NCBI RefSeq assembly: GCF_002797325.1
Contig: NZ_KZ454938.1
Location: 2,182,267-2,246,266, forward strand
Length of the DNA stretch: 64,000 bases
From: Bacillus sp. FJAT-45037
GTDB lineage: Bacteria > Bacillota > Bacilli > Bacillales > Bacillaceae_D
Direction of reading: 5' to 3'
The notes below the pieces were generated by a model. That model did not search any database. It saw nothing but the letters and a program-made list of their open reading frames with translations, and was not told the origin of the DNA. The translations under genes and the position numbers were made by a program. Numbering within the stretch: the stretch's first letter is position 1; the number at the start of each line of letters is the position of its first letter. Shown here in pieces: positions 1-8,031 of the stretch.

Positions 1-168
1 CAACCCAGGTGTGATGTACATACCTTGTAGATCTATCACCTCTGCACTAGACGGAATATGTAAGTCTTGTCCGACATCGACGACTTTCCCTTCACTAATA
101 AAAACTTGTCCCGCTTTTATTGTTTCTCCTGTACCTGTTATAACCGTTGCACCTATGTAAGCTTTCAT
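1..168 (-). CDS. Amidohydrolase family protein, N-terminal fragment
   Basis: Only the first 56 codons are in the window; the gene runs off the left edge. The reading frame starts at an ATG preceded by AAGGATGG at good spacing. The fragment has the metal-independent beta-sandwich start of the amidohydrolase superfamily (imidazolonepropionase/prolidase-like): an N-terminal strand, then a GKVVDVG turn, then the VIDLQGMYITPGL segment that normally leads into the metal-binding HxH motif. That motif would lie just outside the window, so substrate and activity cannot be named. It lies downstream of, and in the same direction as, the phosphate transporter gene, separated from it by a terminator, so it probably has its own promoter. 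Confidence 0.6.
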   Translation of the reverse strand, partial: MKAYIGATVITGTGETIKAGQVFISEGKVVDVGQDLHIPSSAEVIDLQGMYITPGL

Positions 169-293
169 ATCTATTCACCATCCTTGATTATTTCGTTACT
201 CTAATAATACTGAATACTTTAACTATACAGGTATTTCTGCGATCTAGCTACCTCTAGTCATTGTTAGTTGATTAGTCTTTTTACTATCTGATC

Positions 294-334
294 AAAAAAA
301 ACGACCAGCCCTTCATTCAGGCTAGTCGTTTTTA
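294..334 (-). terminator. Rho-independent terminator of nptA
   Basis: On the minus strand a 10-bp stem (ACGACTAGCC against GGCTGGTCGT, one G-T pair) with a short loop is followed by a run of eight T. It sits immediately after the nptA stop codon. Confidence 0.85.
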
Positions 335-337
335 GTA

Positions 338-1960
338 TTAGTCTTCTCCAATGACTACTTCAGCGATATTCACTGCATGATCACCAATACGTTCTAGGTT
401 ACTGACCATGTCGACGTAAATCACACCCGCTGCACCAGTACATTTGTTATCATTCAAGCGCATTATATGTTTCTTACGAAGATCTCGTTCCATTTTATCA
501 ATTTTTTCTTCTTTTAATAAAACAGCGTTTGCTTCTTCAATATCGCCAGTATCCAATGCTTTGACTGCTTGTCTTAATGTCGATAACGTTAAATCAAACA
601 TTTCATCTAAATCAGTGATAGCCAATTCAGAGAACTTCACTTTATTAATGACCTGATACTCTACAAGTTCCATAATGTTTTCCATATGGTCCCCTATACG
701 CTCTATATCACGAATCGTATTTAGTAAAGTAGAGTGGGTCTTTGAATCTTCATCCGTTAATGAATGGGATGAAACTTGAATTAAGTAATCGGTAATTTTT
801 TTATCTAAATTGTTAATTGCATCTTCATATTGCGGAATGAGTTCTCGATGCTTTTTACCTTGAGTCTTAAAATACATACTTACTTCTTCAATTCCCTTTT
901 CAGACAGCTCGGCCATACGCAAAACTTCTTTCTTACCTTGACCAAGAGCAATCGATGGTGATTGACGAATAAACCTGTCATCTAAATACTGTGCTTTGTA
1001 TTCAATCGCTGAATCTTGACCAGGGATGATCTTAATAACGATCCAAGCTAACACTGCCACAAACGGCAATTGAATCAATGCATTTGACACATTAAAAATA
1101 CCATGGGCAAAAGCAATCGTCATTTCTGGATTCAGGTTAAGACTGCTTTGGAAATACTCAATTAAAGCTGTAAATGGTCTAAGTAAAATCAATACAATCG
1201 TTGTACCTACCAAATTGAAAATAACATGCGTTAATGCGGCACGCTTCGCTGCAATTGAAGCACCAATTGCTGCCAGTACAGCTGTAATCGTTGTACCAAT
1301 ATTATCACCAAATAATACTGGTAAGGCTGCGTCTAACTCCATAGCCCCTTGACCAAATAGTGTTTGCAATAAACCGATTGCCGCTGATGAACTTTGAACA
1401 GCCACGGTAAAGATTGTCCCAATAGCAACACCTAACAACGGGTTTTCACTCATGCTAACTGTTAAGTCTGCAAAAGCTTGAAGGTCACGTAACGGACGCA
1501 TTCCATCACCCATAAAGTTTAATCCTAAGAACAACGCACCAAAACCGAAGGCAACTTGTCCGTAATTATTCACTTTGTGATTTTTAAAGAAGAAGATTAA
1601 AAATGTTCCTAATGCCATAATCGGTAAGGCATAGGCTGAGATTTTAATCCCGATGATGAAGGCCGTAACCGTCGTACCAATATTGGCCCCAATGATAACA
1701 CCAATTGCTTGCTTTAGTGTCATAAATCCAGCATTAACAAGACCAATCGTTAATACGGTCGTTCCAGTACTTGTTTGTAGTAGTACCGTAACAAAAATCC
1801 CCGCAAACACACCCATTACCGGGTTTGTTGTGAAACGGTCTAGCAGGTCACGTAATCCGTCTCCTGCTACTTTTTGAAGGCCATCCCCTAAGTATTTAAT
1901 CCCAAATAGGAAGATACCTAGTCCTCCAAAAAACAGAAACAATAGCTCTTGTAAATCCAT
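338..1960 (-). CDS. nptA: Na+/phosphate cotransporter family protein with C-terminal PhoU-like domain
   Basis: A 540-residue membrane protein of the type II Na/Pi cotransporter (PF02690) family. Two repeated transport modules are visible, each with a glutamine-serine/threonine signature: QTSTGTT near residue 62 and QSSSAA near residue 188. About eight to nine hydrophobic segments occupy residues 1-310. Residues about 340-540 are a cytoplasmic helical PhoU-like region with two IERIGDH/LERIGDH motifs, the metal-site signature of PhoU. Known family members import inorganic phosphate with sodium. The ATG follows AAAGGGGATG. It is a single-gene unit with its own terminator. Its position directly after rpmA, where B. 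subtilis has spo0B-obg, is unusual. Confidence 0.88.
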   Translation of the reverse strand: MDLQELLFLFFGGLGIFLFGIKYLGDGLQKVAGDGLRDLLDRFTTNPVMGVFAGIFVTVLLQTSTGTTVLTIGLVNAGFMTLKQAIGVIIGANIGTTVTAFIIGIKISAYALPIMALGTFLIFFFKNHKVNNYGQVAFGFGALFLGLNFMGDGMRPLRDLQAFADLTVSMSENPLLGVAIGTIFTVAVQSSSAAIGLLQTLFGQGAMELDAALPVLFGDNIGTTITAVLAAIGASIAAKRAALTHVIFNLVGTTIVLILLRPFTALIEYFQSSLNLNPEMTIAFAHGIFNVSNALIQLPFVAVLAWIVIKIIPGQDSAIEYKAQYLDDRFIRQSPSIALGQGKKEVLRMAELSEKGIEEVSMYFKTQGKKHRELIPQYEDAINNLDKKITDYLIQVSSHSLTDEDSKTHSTLLNTIRDIERIGDHMENIMELVEYQVINKVKFSELAITDLDEMFDLTLSTLRQAVKALDTGDIEEANAVLLKEEKIDKMERDLRKKHIMRLNDNKCTGAAGVIYVDMVSNLERIGDHAVNIAEVVIGED

Positions 1961-2211
1961 TCTTACATCCCCTTTAGTTGTCGACAGTTTTCAACAAAAT
2001 GACTCATCCCTTGACCTATATTAAGAAAATGTGAAGAAAAAGTAAACACTTATTAATATTAATTTTTTGTAAAGGTAATGTAAAGAAGAAACCTTCCATA
2101 CTTTTCACCTAGTTTCTACTAGTAGCTTTCCCTTAAAAATGTACTTTTTATGCTCTTTTTCCTTTCACTCTTGTTTCTTCTATCGACAAAACCTACTATG
2201 TAAATACACAC

Positions 2212-2255
2212 AAAAAACCCTTACTAAGTTTTATCAACTAGTAAGGGTTTCTTTC
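2212..2255 (-). terminator. Terminator of the rplU-prp-rpmA operon
   Basis: A 12-bp perfect stem (AAACCCTTACTA with TAGTAAGGGTTT) is followed by T residues on the minus strand, three bases past the rpmA stop codon. The remaining bases up to the nptA start (1961-2211) are AT-rich; they should hold the nptA promoter, but I could not pick one with confidence. Confidence 0.88.
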
Positions 2256-2257
2256 CA

Positions 2258-2536
2258 TTATGCAGGGTATACGCTCACTTGTTTGCGATCGCGACCTACA
2301 CGCTCATACTTAACAACACCGTCTACTTTCGCAAATAGTGTATCATCTCCGCCTTTACCTACGTTTACGCCAGGGTAAACACGTGTGCCGCGTTGACGAA
2401 CTAGGATAGATCCACCAGTAACAGATTGACCATCAGCACGCTTAGCGCCTAGACGCTTTGAACGAGAGTCACGACCATTCTTTGTACTACCTACCCCTTT
2501 TTTCGATGCGAAAAATTGAAGGTTCATTTTTAACAT
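2258..2536 (-). CDS. rpmA: 50S ribosomal protein bL27
   Basis: Ribosomal protein L27 of the large subunit, located near the peptidyl-transferase centre. The mature sequence starts [15 protein letters not shown] and contains the universal [10 protein letters not shown] and [11 protein letters not shown] segments. A short N-terminal extension ending LQFF precedes it. In Firmicutes this extension is removed by the cysteine protease Prp, encoded by the next gene upstream. The start was set at the ATG eight bases after AGGAGG; an upstream in-frame GTG lies inside the Shine-Dalgarno and is rejected. Last gene of the rplU-prp-rpmA operon. Confidence 0.97.
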   Translation of the reverse strand: MLKMNLQFFASKKGVGSTKNGRDSRSKRLGAKRADGQSVTGGSILVRQRGTRVYPGVNVGKGGDDTLFAKVDGVVKYERVGRDRKQVSVYPA

Positions 2537-2556
2537 GGAATTCACCTCCTGGATGT

Positions 2557-2883
2557 TTACTTGATTTCAATATACGCACTGTACTCTTCAGCCATTGATT
2601 GAAGTGATACAACCATCCCTTCAAGGAGGAGCTGGACTTTCTCAAATGTCATGTCATCCAAACCAGTTGGTACATGACAACGAAGGAATCCACCTTCCTC
2701 TTCCATGTCTACATCAAGCTCTACACTGCATAAAGCAGCAATTGCATTGACAGATCCAAAAGAAATAGCTGAAGCTCCAGCACAAACGAGATCATGACCA
2801 TGCGGACCGGAGTCAGCATGTCCACTCATCGTGAAAGACTTGATTGTTTGATTGGCATTACGTTTCACAAGAACTGTAATCAT
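2557..2883 (-). CDS. prp: Ribosomal-processing cysteine protease Prp
   Basis: A 108-residue protein of the Prp (YsxB, DUF464) family. Family members cleave the N-terminal extension of L27, which is required for ribosome function. The catalytic pair known from the family is present: His22 in SGHADSG and Cys34 in LVCAGAS. It lies between rplU and rpmA, the conserved arrangement in Firmicutes, and the L27 in this window carries the matching LQFF-A cleavage sequence. It is probably translated from the same mRNA as both ribosomal proteins. Confidence 0.95.
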   Translation of the reverse strand: MITVLVKRNANQTIKSFTMSGHADSGPHGHDLVCAGASAISFGSVNAIAALCSVELDVDMEEEGGFLRCHVPTGLDDMTFEKVQLLLEGMVVSLQSMAEEYSAYIEIK

Positions 2884-2892
2884 CCATTCACC

Positions 2893-3201
2893 TTAAGCGT
2901 TGATCTTGTCGATCACGACTTTAGTGTAAGGTTGACGATGACCTTGTTTACGACGGTAGTTTTTCTTAGCCTTCATCTTATAAACGATGATTTTCTTGTT
3001 ACGGCCGTGTTTTTCAACTTTACCTGTAACTGTAGCGCCCTCTACTAAAGGAGCACCTACTTTCACATCGTCTCCACCGATCATTAGAACATTGTCAAAG
3101 CTAACAACTTCACCAGCTTCGATATCTAATTTCTCAATGTAGATTTCTTGACCTTCTTGAACCTTGATTTGCTTTCCACCAGTTTCAATAATTGCGTACA
3201 T
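2893..3201 (-). CDS. rplU: 50S ribosomal protein bL21
   Basis: L21 of the large subunit, 102 residues, the family's normal length. It opens [17 protein letters not shown] and ends with the basic [15 protein letters not shown] tail that contacts 23S rRNA. A strong GAGGAGGTG Shine-Dalgarno precedes the ATG. It is the first gene of the operon and is preceded by a clear SigA promoter and an untranslated leader resembling the L21 leader RNA, which points to autogenous control by L21. Confidence 0.97.
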   Translation of the reverse strand: MYAIIETGGKQIKVQEGQEIYIEKLDIEAGEVVSFDNVLMIGGDDVKVGAPLVEGATVTGKVEKHGRNKKIIVYKMKAKKNYRRKQGHRQPYTKVVIDKINA

Positions 3202-3312
3202 ACTTGCACCTCCTCATATACTCAGACTCGCCATTATAGGTAAGGCAAATGCCTTTTAAAACCTACTCTGCGCGGTTGTAGTTGTTTGGGTGCGACCAAA
3301 TAACTAACAAAG
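3202..3312 (-). promoter_or_regulatory. Putative L21 leader (autoregulatory 5' UTR of rplU)
   Basis: About 110 transcribed bases separate the promoter from rplU. The leader is GC-richer than its surroundings and contains conserved-looking blocks (CCGCGCAGAG, AAAAGGCATTTGCC) that can pair locally. Firmicute rplU operons carry an RNA family (L21_leader) thought to be bound by L21. Assignment rests on position and partial recall of the motif; a covariance-model search would settle it. Confidence 0.55.
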
Positions 3313-3315
3313 GCT

Positions 3316-3345
3316 ATTTTACCACAGAAAAATTCACCATGTCAA
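3316..3345 (-). promoter_or_regulatory. SigA promoter of rplU-prp-rpmA
   Basis: On the minus strand a perfect TTGACA is followed after 18 bases by TAAAAT. Transcription would start just upstream of the leader. Confidence 0.8.
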
Positions 3346-3362
3346 TTGCAACTTTTGTTTGA

Positions 3363-4871
3363 CTAGTCTTTTTTCTTCAAGCGCTCCAGTTGAGATGTCG
3401 CTTCTTCTATGCTGCCCATATAACGAATTGCAAATGACTCTTCAGACATCTGTTTATTCGGGCTTAAGAAAATTCGGAAACCTACTTCTTCTTCTAACTG
3501 TTTTAATAAGTCTCCTTTTGCCCCAGCTAAAACCGTTGTCACCGTAGAAGGCAATTCAATTAGTAGTGCTTCATGATCCATCCCACGGTATTCATAAATC
3601 ATTCGTTCAATCTTATACGCTTGAGCCTCATCAGATAAGACTGTTCCTTGCTCCTTACAGGTTGGGCATGGTTTCGACAAACTCGCCTGAAGGGATTGTC
3701 TCACTTTTTTACGGGTCATTTCAACAAGACCTAAACCCGTTATGCCAAGGACATTGGTTTTCGTTCGGTCAAACTTTAAGCTCCGATTGAATACATCTAA
3801 CACCTGCCGGCGATCTTGTTCTCGTTTCATATCAATAAAATCAATAATGATAATTCCAGACGTATCACGAAGCCTCAATTGCCTTGCAATTTCTTTTGCT
3901 GCTTCTAAATTTGTTTTAAATACCGTATCGTGCAAATCTGTTTTTCCGGTAAATTTGCCTGTATTAACATCAACCACTGTTAACGCCTCGGTTTGGTCGA
4001 TGATCAAATACGCCCCGTTTTTTAACCAAATTTGACGACGAAGAGCTTTCTCTAATTCTTTATCGACACCGTAAGTTGAGAAGACATTTTCTTTGTCTAC
4101 GTGTAGTGTTACTTTCTCTGTTGCAGAAGGGTAAGGAGCTAACAGAGACTTTAATAATTGATGATCTTCTGCATTATCAATAACCACTTCATCTAGTTGA
4201 TCAAGAGAAAAATCCAACATCATTCTCTCGATTAAGCTAGACCCTTGATGAATAAGAGCTGGTGCTTTTTGTTCTTTGCCTTCTCGCCATACTCGTTCCC
4301 AACTCGTTCTGAGGAAATGAAGATCTTGTTCGATGACGGCTGGGCTTGCCCCTTCACTGACGGTGCGAATAATCATTCCTTCGCTCCCTTGCAATAAGCC
4401 CTCGCCAATCGTTCGCCAATTTTCTCGTTCATCATCTGTTCCCATTCGCCTAGAAACACCTACATAGCCACCTTCTGGCATGTATACCGTATACTTACCG
4501 GGAAGGGAGACCAAACCTGAGAGCCGTGGTCCTTTTTGACCGAATCCCTCTTTTGTGACTTGAACGAGTATTTCTTGACCGTTTGTCACAAACTCGGTAA
4601 TGCTTCGTTGTTTTTTATCTTCTTCCGCTTCGTCTGATAAATGAAATGACAATAAGTCATCTCGATACAGGAAGCCATTTTTATCGCGGCCTATATCGAC
4701 AAATGCGGCTTGCATTCCTGGCAACACATTCACGACACGTCCTATGTATACATTCCCGACAATTCGGTTTTCTGTTGGTCTTTCTACCATCAATTCTACG
4801 ACTCGATGATTCTCGACAATCGCTGCACGTCTTTCTCTTGTTGCGGTATTAAAATAGATTTTTCTATTCAA
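3363..4871 (-). CDS. rng: Ribonuclease E/G family endoribonuclease
   Basis: An RNase G-type protein of about 502 residues. An S1 RNA-binding domain spans roughly residues 35-120 (NVYIGRVVNVLPGMQAAFVDIG). The catalytic domain follows, with metal-binding aspartates in LTVVDVNTGKFTG and GIIIIDFIDMK, and the CPTC zinc-link. These enzymes cut single-stranded AU-rich RNA and process rRNA and mRNA. The start is placed at TTG 4871, seven bases after AGGAGG; a TTG two codons upstream touches the Shine-Dalgarno. B. subtilis lacks this family, but several related Bacillaceae carry it between spoIVFB and rplU, as here. It lies between a terminator and the rplU promoter, so it is probably monocistronic. 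Confidence 0.92.
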   Translation of the reverse strand: MNRKIYFNTATRERRAAIVENHRVVELMVERPTENRIVGNVYIGRVVNVLPGMQAAFVDIGRDKNGFLYRDDLLSFHLSDEAEEDKKQRSITEFVTNGQEILVQVTKEGFGQKGPRLSGLVSLPGKYTVYMPEGGYVGVSRRMGTDDERENWRTIGEGLLQGSEGMIIRTVSEGASPAVIEQDLHFLRTSWERVWREGKEQKAPALIHQGSSLIERMMLDFSLDQLDEVVIDNAEDHQLLKSLLAPYPSATEKVTLHVDKENVFSTYGVDKELEKALRRQIWLKNGAYLIIDQTEALTVVDVNTGKFTGKTDLHDTVFKTNLEAAKEIARQLRLRDTSGIIIIDFIDMKREQDRRQVLDVFNRSLKFDRTKTNVLGITGLGLVEMTRKKVRQSLQASLSKPCPTCKEQGTVLSDEAQAYKIERMIYEYRGMDHEALLIELPSTVTTVLAGAKGDLLKQLEEEVGFRIFLSPNKQMSEESFAIRYMGSIEEATSQLERLKKKD

Positions 4872-4939
4872 TTGCAACCCTCCTCTAGCCTTTACGCCCC
4901 TTTATTGTACCCTATCTCCCTCCATCATGCAGTGATAAC

Positions 4940-4985
4940 ACAAAAAGAGAGTACTCATCTTAATCAAGATGAAAACCCTCTTTTA
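4940..4985 (-). terminator. Terminator after spoIVFB
   Basis: On the minus strand AAGAGGGTTTTCATCTT pairs with AAGATGAGTACTCTCTT, followed by TTTTTG. The first stem bases overlap the spoIVFB stop codon. It separates the spoIVF operon from rng. Confidence 0.75.
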
Positions 4986-5858
4986 TTTTGTCATCGGTAG
5001 CTCGCAAAATGTCAGCTGCCAACTCTTTTTTTCCACCAACGCATCAATTACTTCTTTTTCGTCTATCGTCATTCTTCTTTGAGTTGCAGGGTCTTTAAAG
5101 TGGAACTGATGATGACACCCTCTATATAACTGCTTCGTCCCGTCTCTAAGCAATGTATTGGCTGCGACCGCGACGGATTTTCTGCGATCACTATTCCATT
5201 CATTTGAAAAAGCTAATTGCCTGCCTATTAGAAAACGCATCATCCTGAAGTGACGCTGCTTCCATTCTAAATAGTGGACAATGAGAAGAAATGTTAAGAC
5301 AACCCACAAGTTTAGATGCACTGGCAACAAGACCACACTCATGATCATTATAAAAAGTAGAAGTCCAAAAGAGGTGACCAAAGATTTTCTTAAGGCCTGG
5401 TGAAACGAATACTTCCACATAAATGCTAGTTGCATCAGTCTCCCACCGTCTAAAGGAAGAATTGGCACTAAGTTGATTAGTAGGATGGTCATATTATGAT
5501 AGACAAATAATTCGTGATTGGCCTCTGACCAAAAAGAAGTTTGGACGAAAAGAAACGACAAAGCCAGCATCCATACATGTTGAAACGGACCAGCTAAAAC
5601 GACGATGAGCTCTTCTTTAATCGGTCGATTCCCACTGTCCTCCACTTCTGCCACCCCGCCGAATGGGAGGAGTTCGATCTTATGAATGGTCCACTTAAAA
5701 TAATGGGCGGCCCATGCGTGTCCAAGTTCATGAATCAACACGACCATAAACACAAGCAACACTTCACGAAAATAACCCGTGACGACCCCAATTCCTATCA
5801 CGAACCAAAAGAACGGATTAATCTTCATTTTTTTCAACAAAAACCAAAGGCTACTCAA
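4983..5858 (-). CDS. spoIVFB: Stage IV sporulation protein FB, pro-sigma-K intramembrane protease
   Basis: A site-2-protease family metalloprotease that cuts pro-SigmaK in the outer forespore membrane during sporulation. The zinc motif HELGH is at residues 43-47 and the third ligand, Asp137, lies in LPLDGG; both positions match B. subtilis SpoIVFB. Several membrane segments surround them, and a cytoplasmic tail from about residue 200 corresponds to the regulatory domain. The start is a TTG overlapping the spoIVFA stop by 8 bases. It has a weak Shine-Dalgarno but aligns with the B. subtilis N-terminus, and translational coupling is likely. SpoIVFA, its inhibitor and scaffold, is encoded immediately upstream. 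Confidence 0.93.
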   Translation of the reverse strand: MSSLWFLLKKMKINPFFWFVIGIGVVTGYFREVLLVFMVVLIHELGHAWAAHYFKWTIHKIELLPFGGVAEVEDSGNRPIKEELIVVLAGPFQHVWMLALSFLFVQTSFWSEANHELFVYHNMTILLINLVPILPLDGGRLMQLAFMWKYSFHQALRKSLVTSFGLLLFIMIMSVVLLPVHLNLWVVLTFLLIVHYLEWKQRHFRMMRFLIGRQLAFSNEWNSDRRKSVAVAANTLLRDGTKQLYRGCHHQFHFKDPATQRRMTIDEKEVIDALVEKKSWQLTFCELPMTK

Positions 5859-6651
5859 ATGAAATCACGTCACTCGGATCAATATAGTGATCCCCTTGTT
5901 TTAAAGCAAAATAATAAACTCCTCTCCCTTCATCTGTTGTAGAAACCGTACCAATGGGATGACCAGCTTGAATATGGTCATACATATTTACTTCAATATC
6001 ATCTAGCAACCCATAAATGGATTCTGTTCCATCGTAATGTTGAACGACAACGGCCTTACCTATTTCTTCTGCTCCATCTAAAGCACCGACTGTGATCACA
6101 TAGCCACCTTTAGCCGCCTCAACACGAATGATCTCCCCCGTCTCGATGTAAATCCCTCGTCCGTTTTGTTCAAACCCTTCGCTAATCTGTCCTGAAGCAG
6201 GCACTGCGTAAGCCATCTCCACTTCCGGCTCGCCTTCATTTAGATCACCTAATGCGACGTCATTTCTTTCTGGTAACAGGGCAAGCGGACGTCCGAATTG
6301 ACTTTCATACCAATGAGCAACTGTGGCAAATTGAAACTCTTGCTCGTAAGACTGTTTAACAAACTGACGAACTCCTTCAAATTGCGGCGCCCCTGTTTTA
6401 AACATGATCGCAATGACTAAGAAAATACATACCGCTAGCATCGCTCGAATGAGGAAAAAATCTTGTCCGGCTTTAAGTGGTGTACTTCCTTTCAACTGAC
6501 TTGGATCGACATAATAATCAGGTTCTTCTCTCGCCTCTTCATGGCGCTGAACAAGCATCGGTGCACTGCGTTCACGTTGTTTTACATTCCCTTGAATATC
6601 TCTCCGTCTTGATTCCAATCGTTTCCGAACTTTTTTTAGATCTTTTGACAT
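5851..6651 (-). CDS. spoIVFA: Stage IV sporulation protein FA
   Basis: A 266-residue regulator that holds SpoIVFB with BofA in the outer forespore membrane until the SpoIVB signal arrives. It has a basic cytoplasmic N-terminus rich in Lys and Arg, one membrane segment at about residues 85-105, and an extracytoplasmic C-terminal region resembling an M23/LytM fold (GQISEGFEQNGRGIYIETG and GKAVVVQHYDG). That region lacks the full set of peptidase zinc ligands, as known for SpoIVFA. The ATG follows AAAGGTGG. It is the first gene of the operon, behind a SigE-type promoter. Confidence 0.9.
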   Translation of the reverse strand: MSKDLKKVRKRLESRRRDIQGNVKQRERSAPMLVQRHEEAREEPDYYVDPSQLKGSTPLKAGQDFFLIRAMLAVCIFLVIAIMFKTGAPQFEGVRQFVKQSYEQEFQFATVAHWYESQFGRPLALLPERNDVALGDLNEGEPEVEMAYAVPASGQISEGFEQNGRGIYIETGEIIRVEAAKGGYVITVGALDGAEEIGKAVVVQHYDGTESIYGLLDDIEVNMYDHIQAGHPIGTVSTTDEGRGVYYFALKQGDHYIDPSDVISFE

Positions 6652-6688
6652 GATTCATTCCACCTTTATTCGTGAACTTGTTACAATC

Positions 6689-6718
6689 ACTATATGACTT
6701 GTCCGTATTCGTTATGAC
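6689..6718 (-). promoter_or_regulatory. SigmaE-type promoter of spoIVFA-spoIVFB
   Basis: On the minus strand TCATAAC is followed after exactly 14 bases by CATATAGT. This fits the mother-cell SigE pattern (-35 near KMATATT, -10 near CATACAMT, spacing 13-15). It lies about 40 bases before the spoIVFA start, consistent with the known SigE control of this operon. Confidence 0.7.
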
Positions 6719-6841
6719 AGAATCGAACAGTGAGTAACGCCAGATCACGATAATGGTTAAAACCACCCGATCTTGGGAAAAGGTAAACTATGTTAAAACG
6801 TTAATTACTGAATGATTCATACAAATAAAGGAGAGGTTTTT

Positions 6842-7765
6842 ATGAGAAAACGAAAAATTGGAGATTCTGATCTTGAAGTAAGTGAATTAGCTCTTGGCTG
6901 CATGTCCCTTGGAACCGATCAAAACTATGCCATTCAAATCATCGATGCAGCACTTGATTCAGGGATTAATTATTTTGATACGGCTGACCTTTACGATAAA
7001 GGCTTGAACGAACAATTCGTTGGGAATGCAATCAAGCATCGACGACAAGACTTAGTCCTTGCTACAAAAGCCGGGAATCGGTTTGAAGTAGGGAAAGAAG
7101 GCTGGGAGTGGGACCCATCTAAAAAACATATAAAAGATGCGGTAGAAGACAGTCTCACACGTCTTCAGACCGATTATATTGACTTATATCAGTTGCACGG
7201 GGGAACGATCGAAGACAATATGGATGAAACGATTGAAGCTTTTGAAGAATTAAAGCAAGAAGGTCTCATCAGATACTATGGAATTTCATCGATTCGTCCA
7301 AACGTCATTTCTGAATTTGTTAAAAAGTCTTCTGCTATTAGTGTCATGATGCAGTATAGTTTATTAGATCGTCGTCCTGAAGAATGGTTTGACTTACTTG
7401 ATCATCATAATGTTTCTGTTGTGGCACGTGGCCCTTTAGCGAAAGGTCTGTTAACGAGGCGTCCGCTAAATGCTGCCTCTGAAAAAATCCAGTCAGAAGG
7501 TTACCTCGATTACTCATACGCTGAGTTAAAAGCCTTGCATGATGAATTAACAAATCATACGGAGCTTACTCGTCCGTTGTCTGAACTTGCCCTTCATTAT
7601 TGCCTAGCTCATCCTACCGTCTCAGCTGTCGTCACAGGAGCGAGTAGCATTGAACAACTACAGGAAAACATAGAGGCCGTCAGCACACCATCTCTAACAG
7701 ACGATCAAGTAGAATGGTTGAAACATTCGACCAAAAATTCAACCTACTTCGAGCACCGCCCATAA
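6842..7765 (+). CDS. yqkF: Aldo/keto reductase, YqkF type
   Basis: A 307-residue NADPH-dependent oxidoreductase of the aldo/keto reductase superfamily. The catalytic tetrad is visible: Asp and Tyr in YFDTADLYDKG, Lys in VLATKAGN and His in LYQLHGG. The phosphate-binding end is VTGASSIEQL. Overall it closely resembles B. subtilis YqkF; the physiological substrate is unknown. The ATG at 6842 is chosen because it follows AAGGAGAGG at proper spacing; the upstream in-frame ATG has no ribosome-binding site. It is one of four plus-strand genes in the window. It sits between moaB and spoIVFA, which is not the B. subtilis position. Confidence 0.88.
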   Translation: MRKRKIGDSDLEVSELALGCMSLGTDQNYAIQIIDAALDSGINYFDTADLYDKGLNEQFVGNAIKHRRQDLVLATKAGNRFEVGKEGWEWDPSKKHIKDAVEDSLTRLQTDYIDLYQLHGGTIEDNMDETIEAFEELKQEGLIRYYGISSIRPNVISEFVKKSSAISVMMQYSLLDRRPEEWFDLLDHHNVSVVARGPLAKGLLTRRPLNAASEKIQSEGYLDYSYAELKALHDELTNHTELTRPLSELALHYCLAHPTVSAVVTGASSIEQLQENIEAVSTPSLTDDQVEWLKHSTKNSTYFEHRP

Positions 7766-7770
7766 CGACA

Positions 7771-8019
7771 AAGAAAAGGCTAAGACAAAAGTGTTATAAC
7801 CAATAAGAATCCTAACAAATAATAAAAAGTGCAATCAAGCCGCTCCTGAAATATACTTCGCACCCGCGAGGAAGCTGGTGAGCCTCCTCGTGCTCCGCAC
7901 TGTGGGGTCTCACCGTTGCTTTTCATCCCGCAGGAGTCTACGTATATTTCATCCGCTAAGTTTGTGCACTATTCGGATTCTCAGTTATACACTTTCTTAA
8001 TGTCCTAGCCTCTTCTTTT
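7771..8019. repeat. Long nested palindromic intergenic element
   Basis: The gap between convergent yqkF and moaB is filled by one large imperfect inverted repeat. The outer arms (7771-7812 and 7974-8019) share AAGGCTAAGACA with its near-complement TGTCCTAGCCT, plus GTGTTATAAC with GTTATACAC and AGAATCC with GGATTCT. Inside, AGTGCAA pairs with TTGTGCACT and GAAATATAC with GTATATTTC. The centre is a GC-rich block with GACTCCTGCGGG, GAGACCCC and GAGGAGGCTCACC on the minus strand, a block type I recall as a dispersed intergenic repeat in Bacillaceae. The folded RNA could terminate transcripts from both sides. Confidence 0.7.
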
Positions 8020-8031
8020 TTTTTCAATCAT

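Noticed and set aside
444-656. Plus-strand frames within nptA and many other antisense frames across the window
   Set aside because: They are shadows of well-supported minus-strand genes and have no start signals.
2139-2378. 79-codon plus-strand frame over the rpmA terminator
   Set aside because: It overlaps the terminator and the antisense of rpmA; no start signal.
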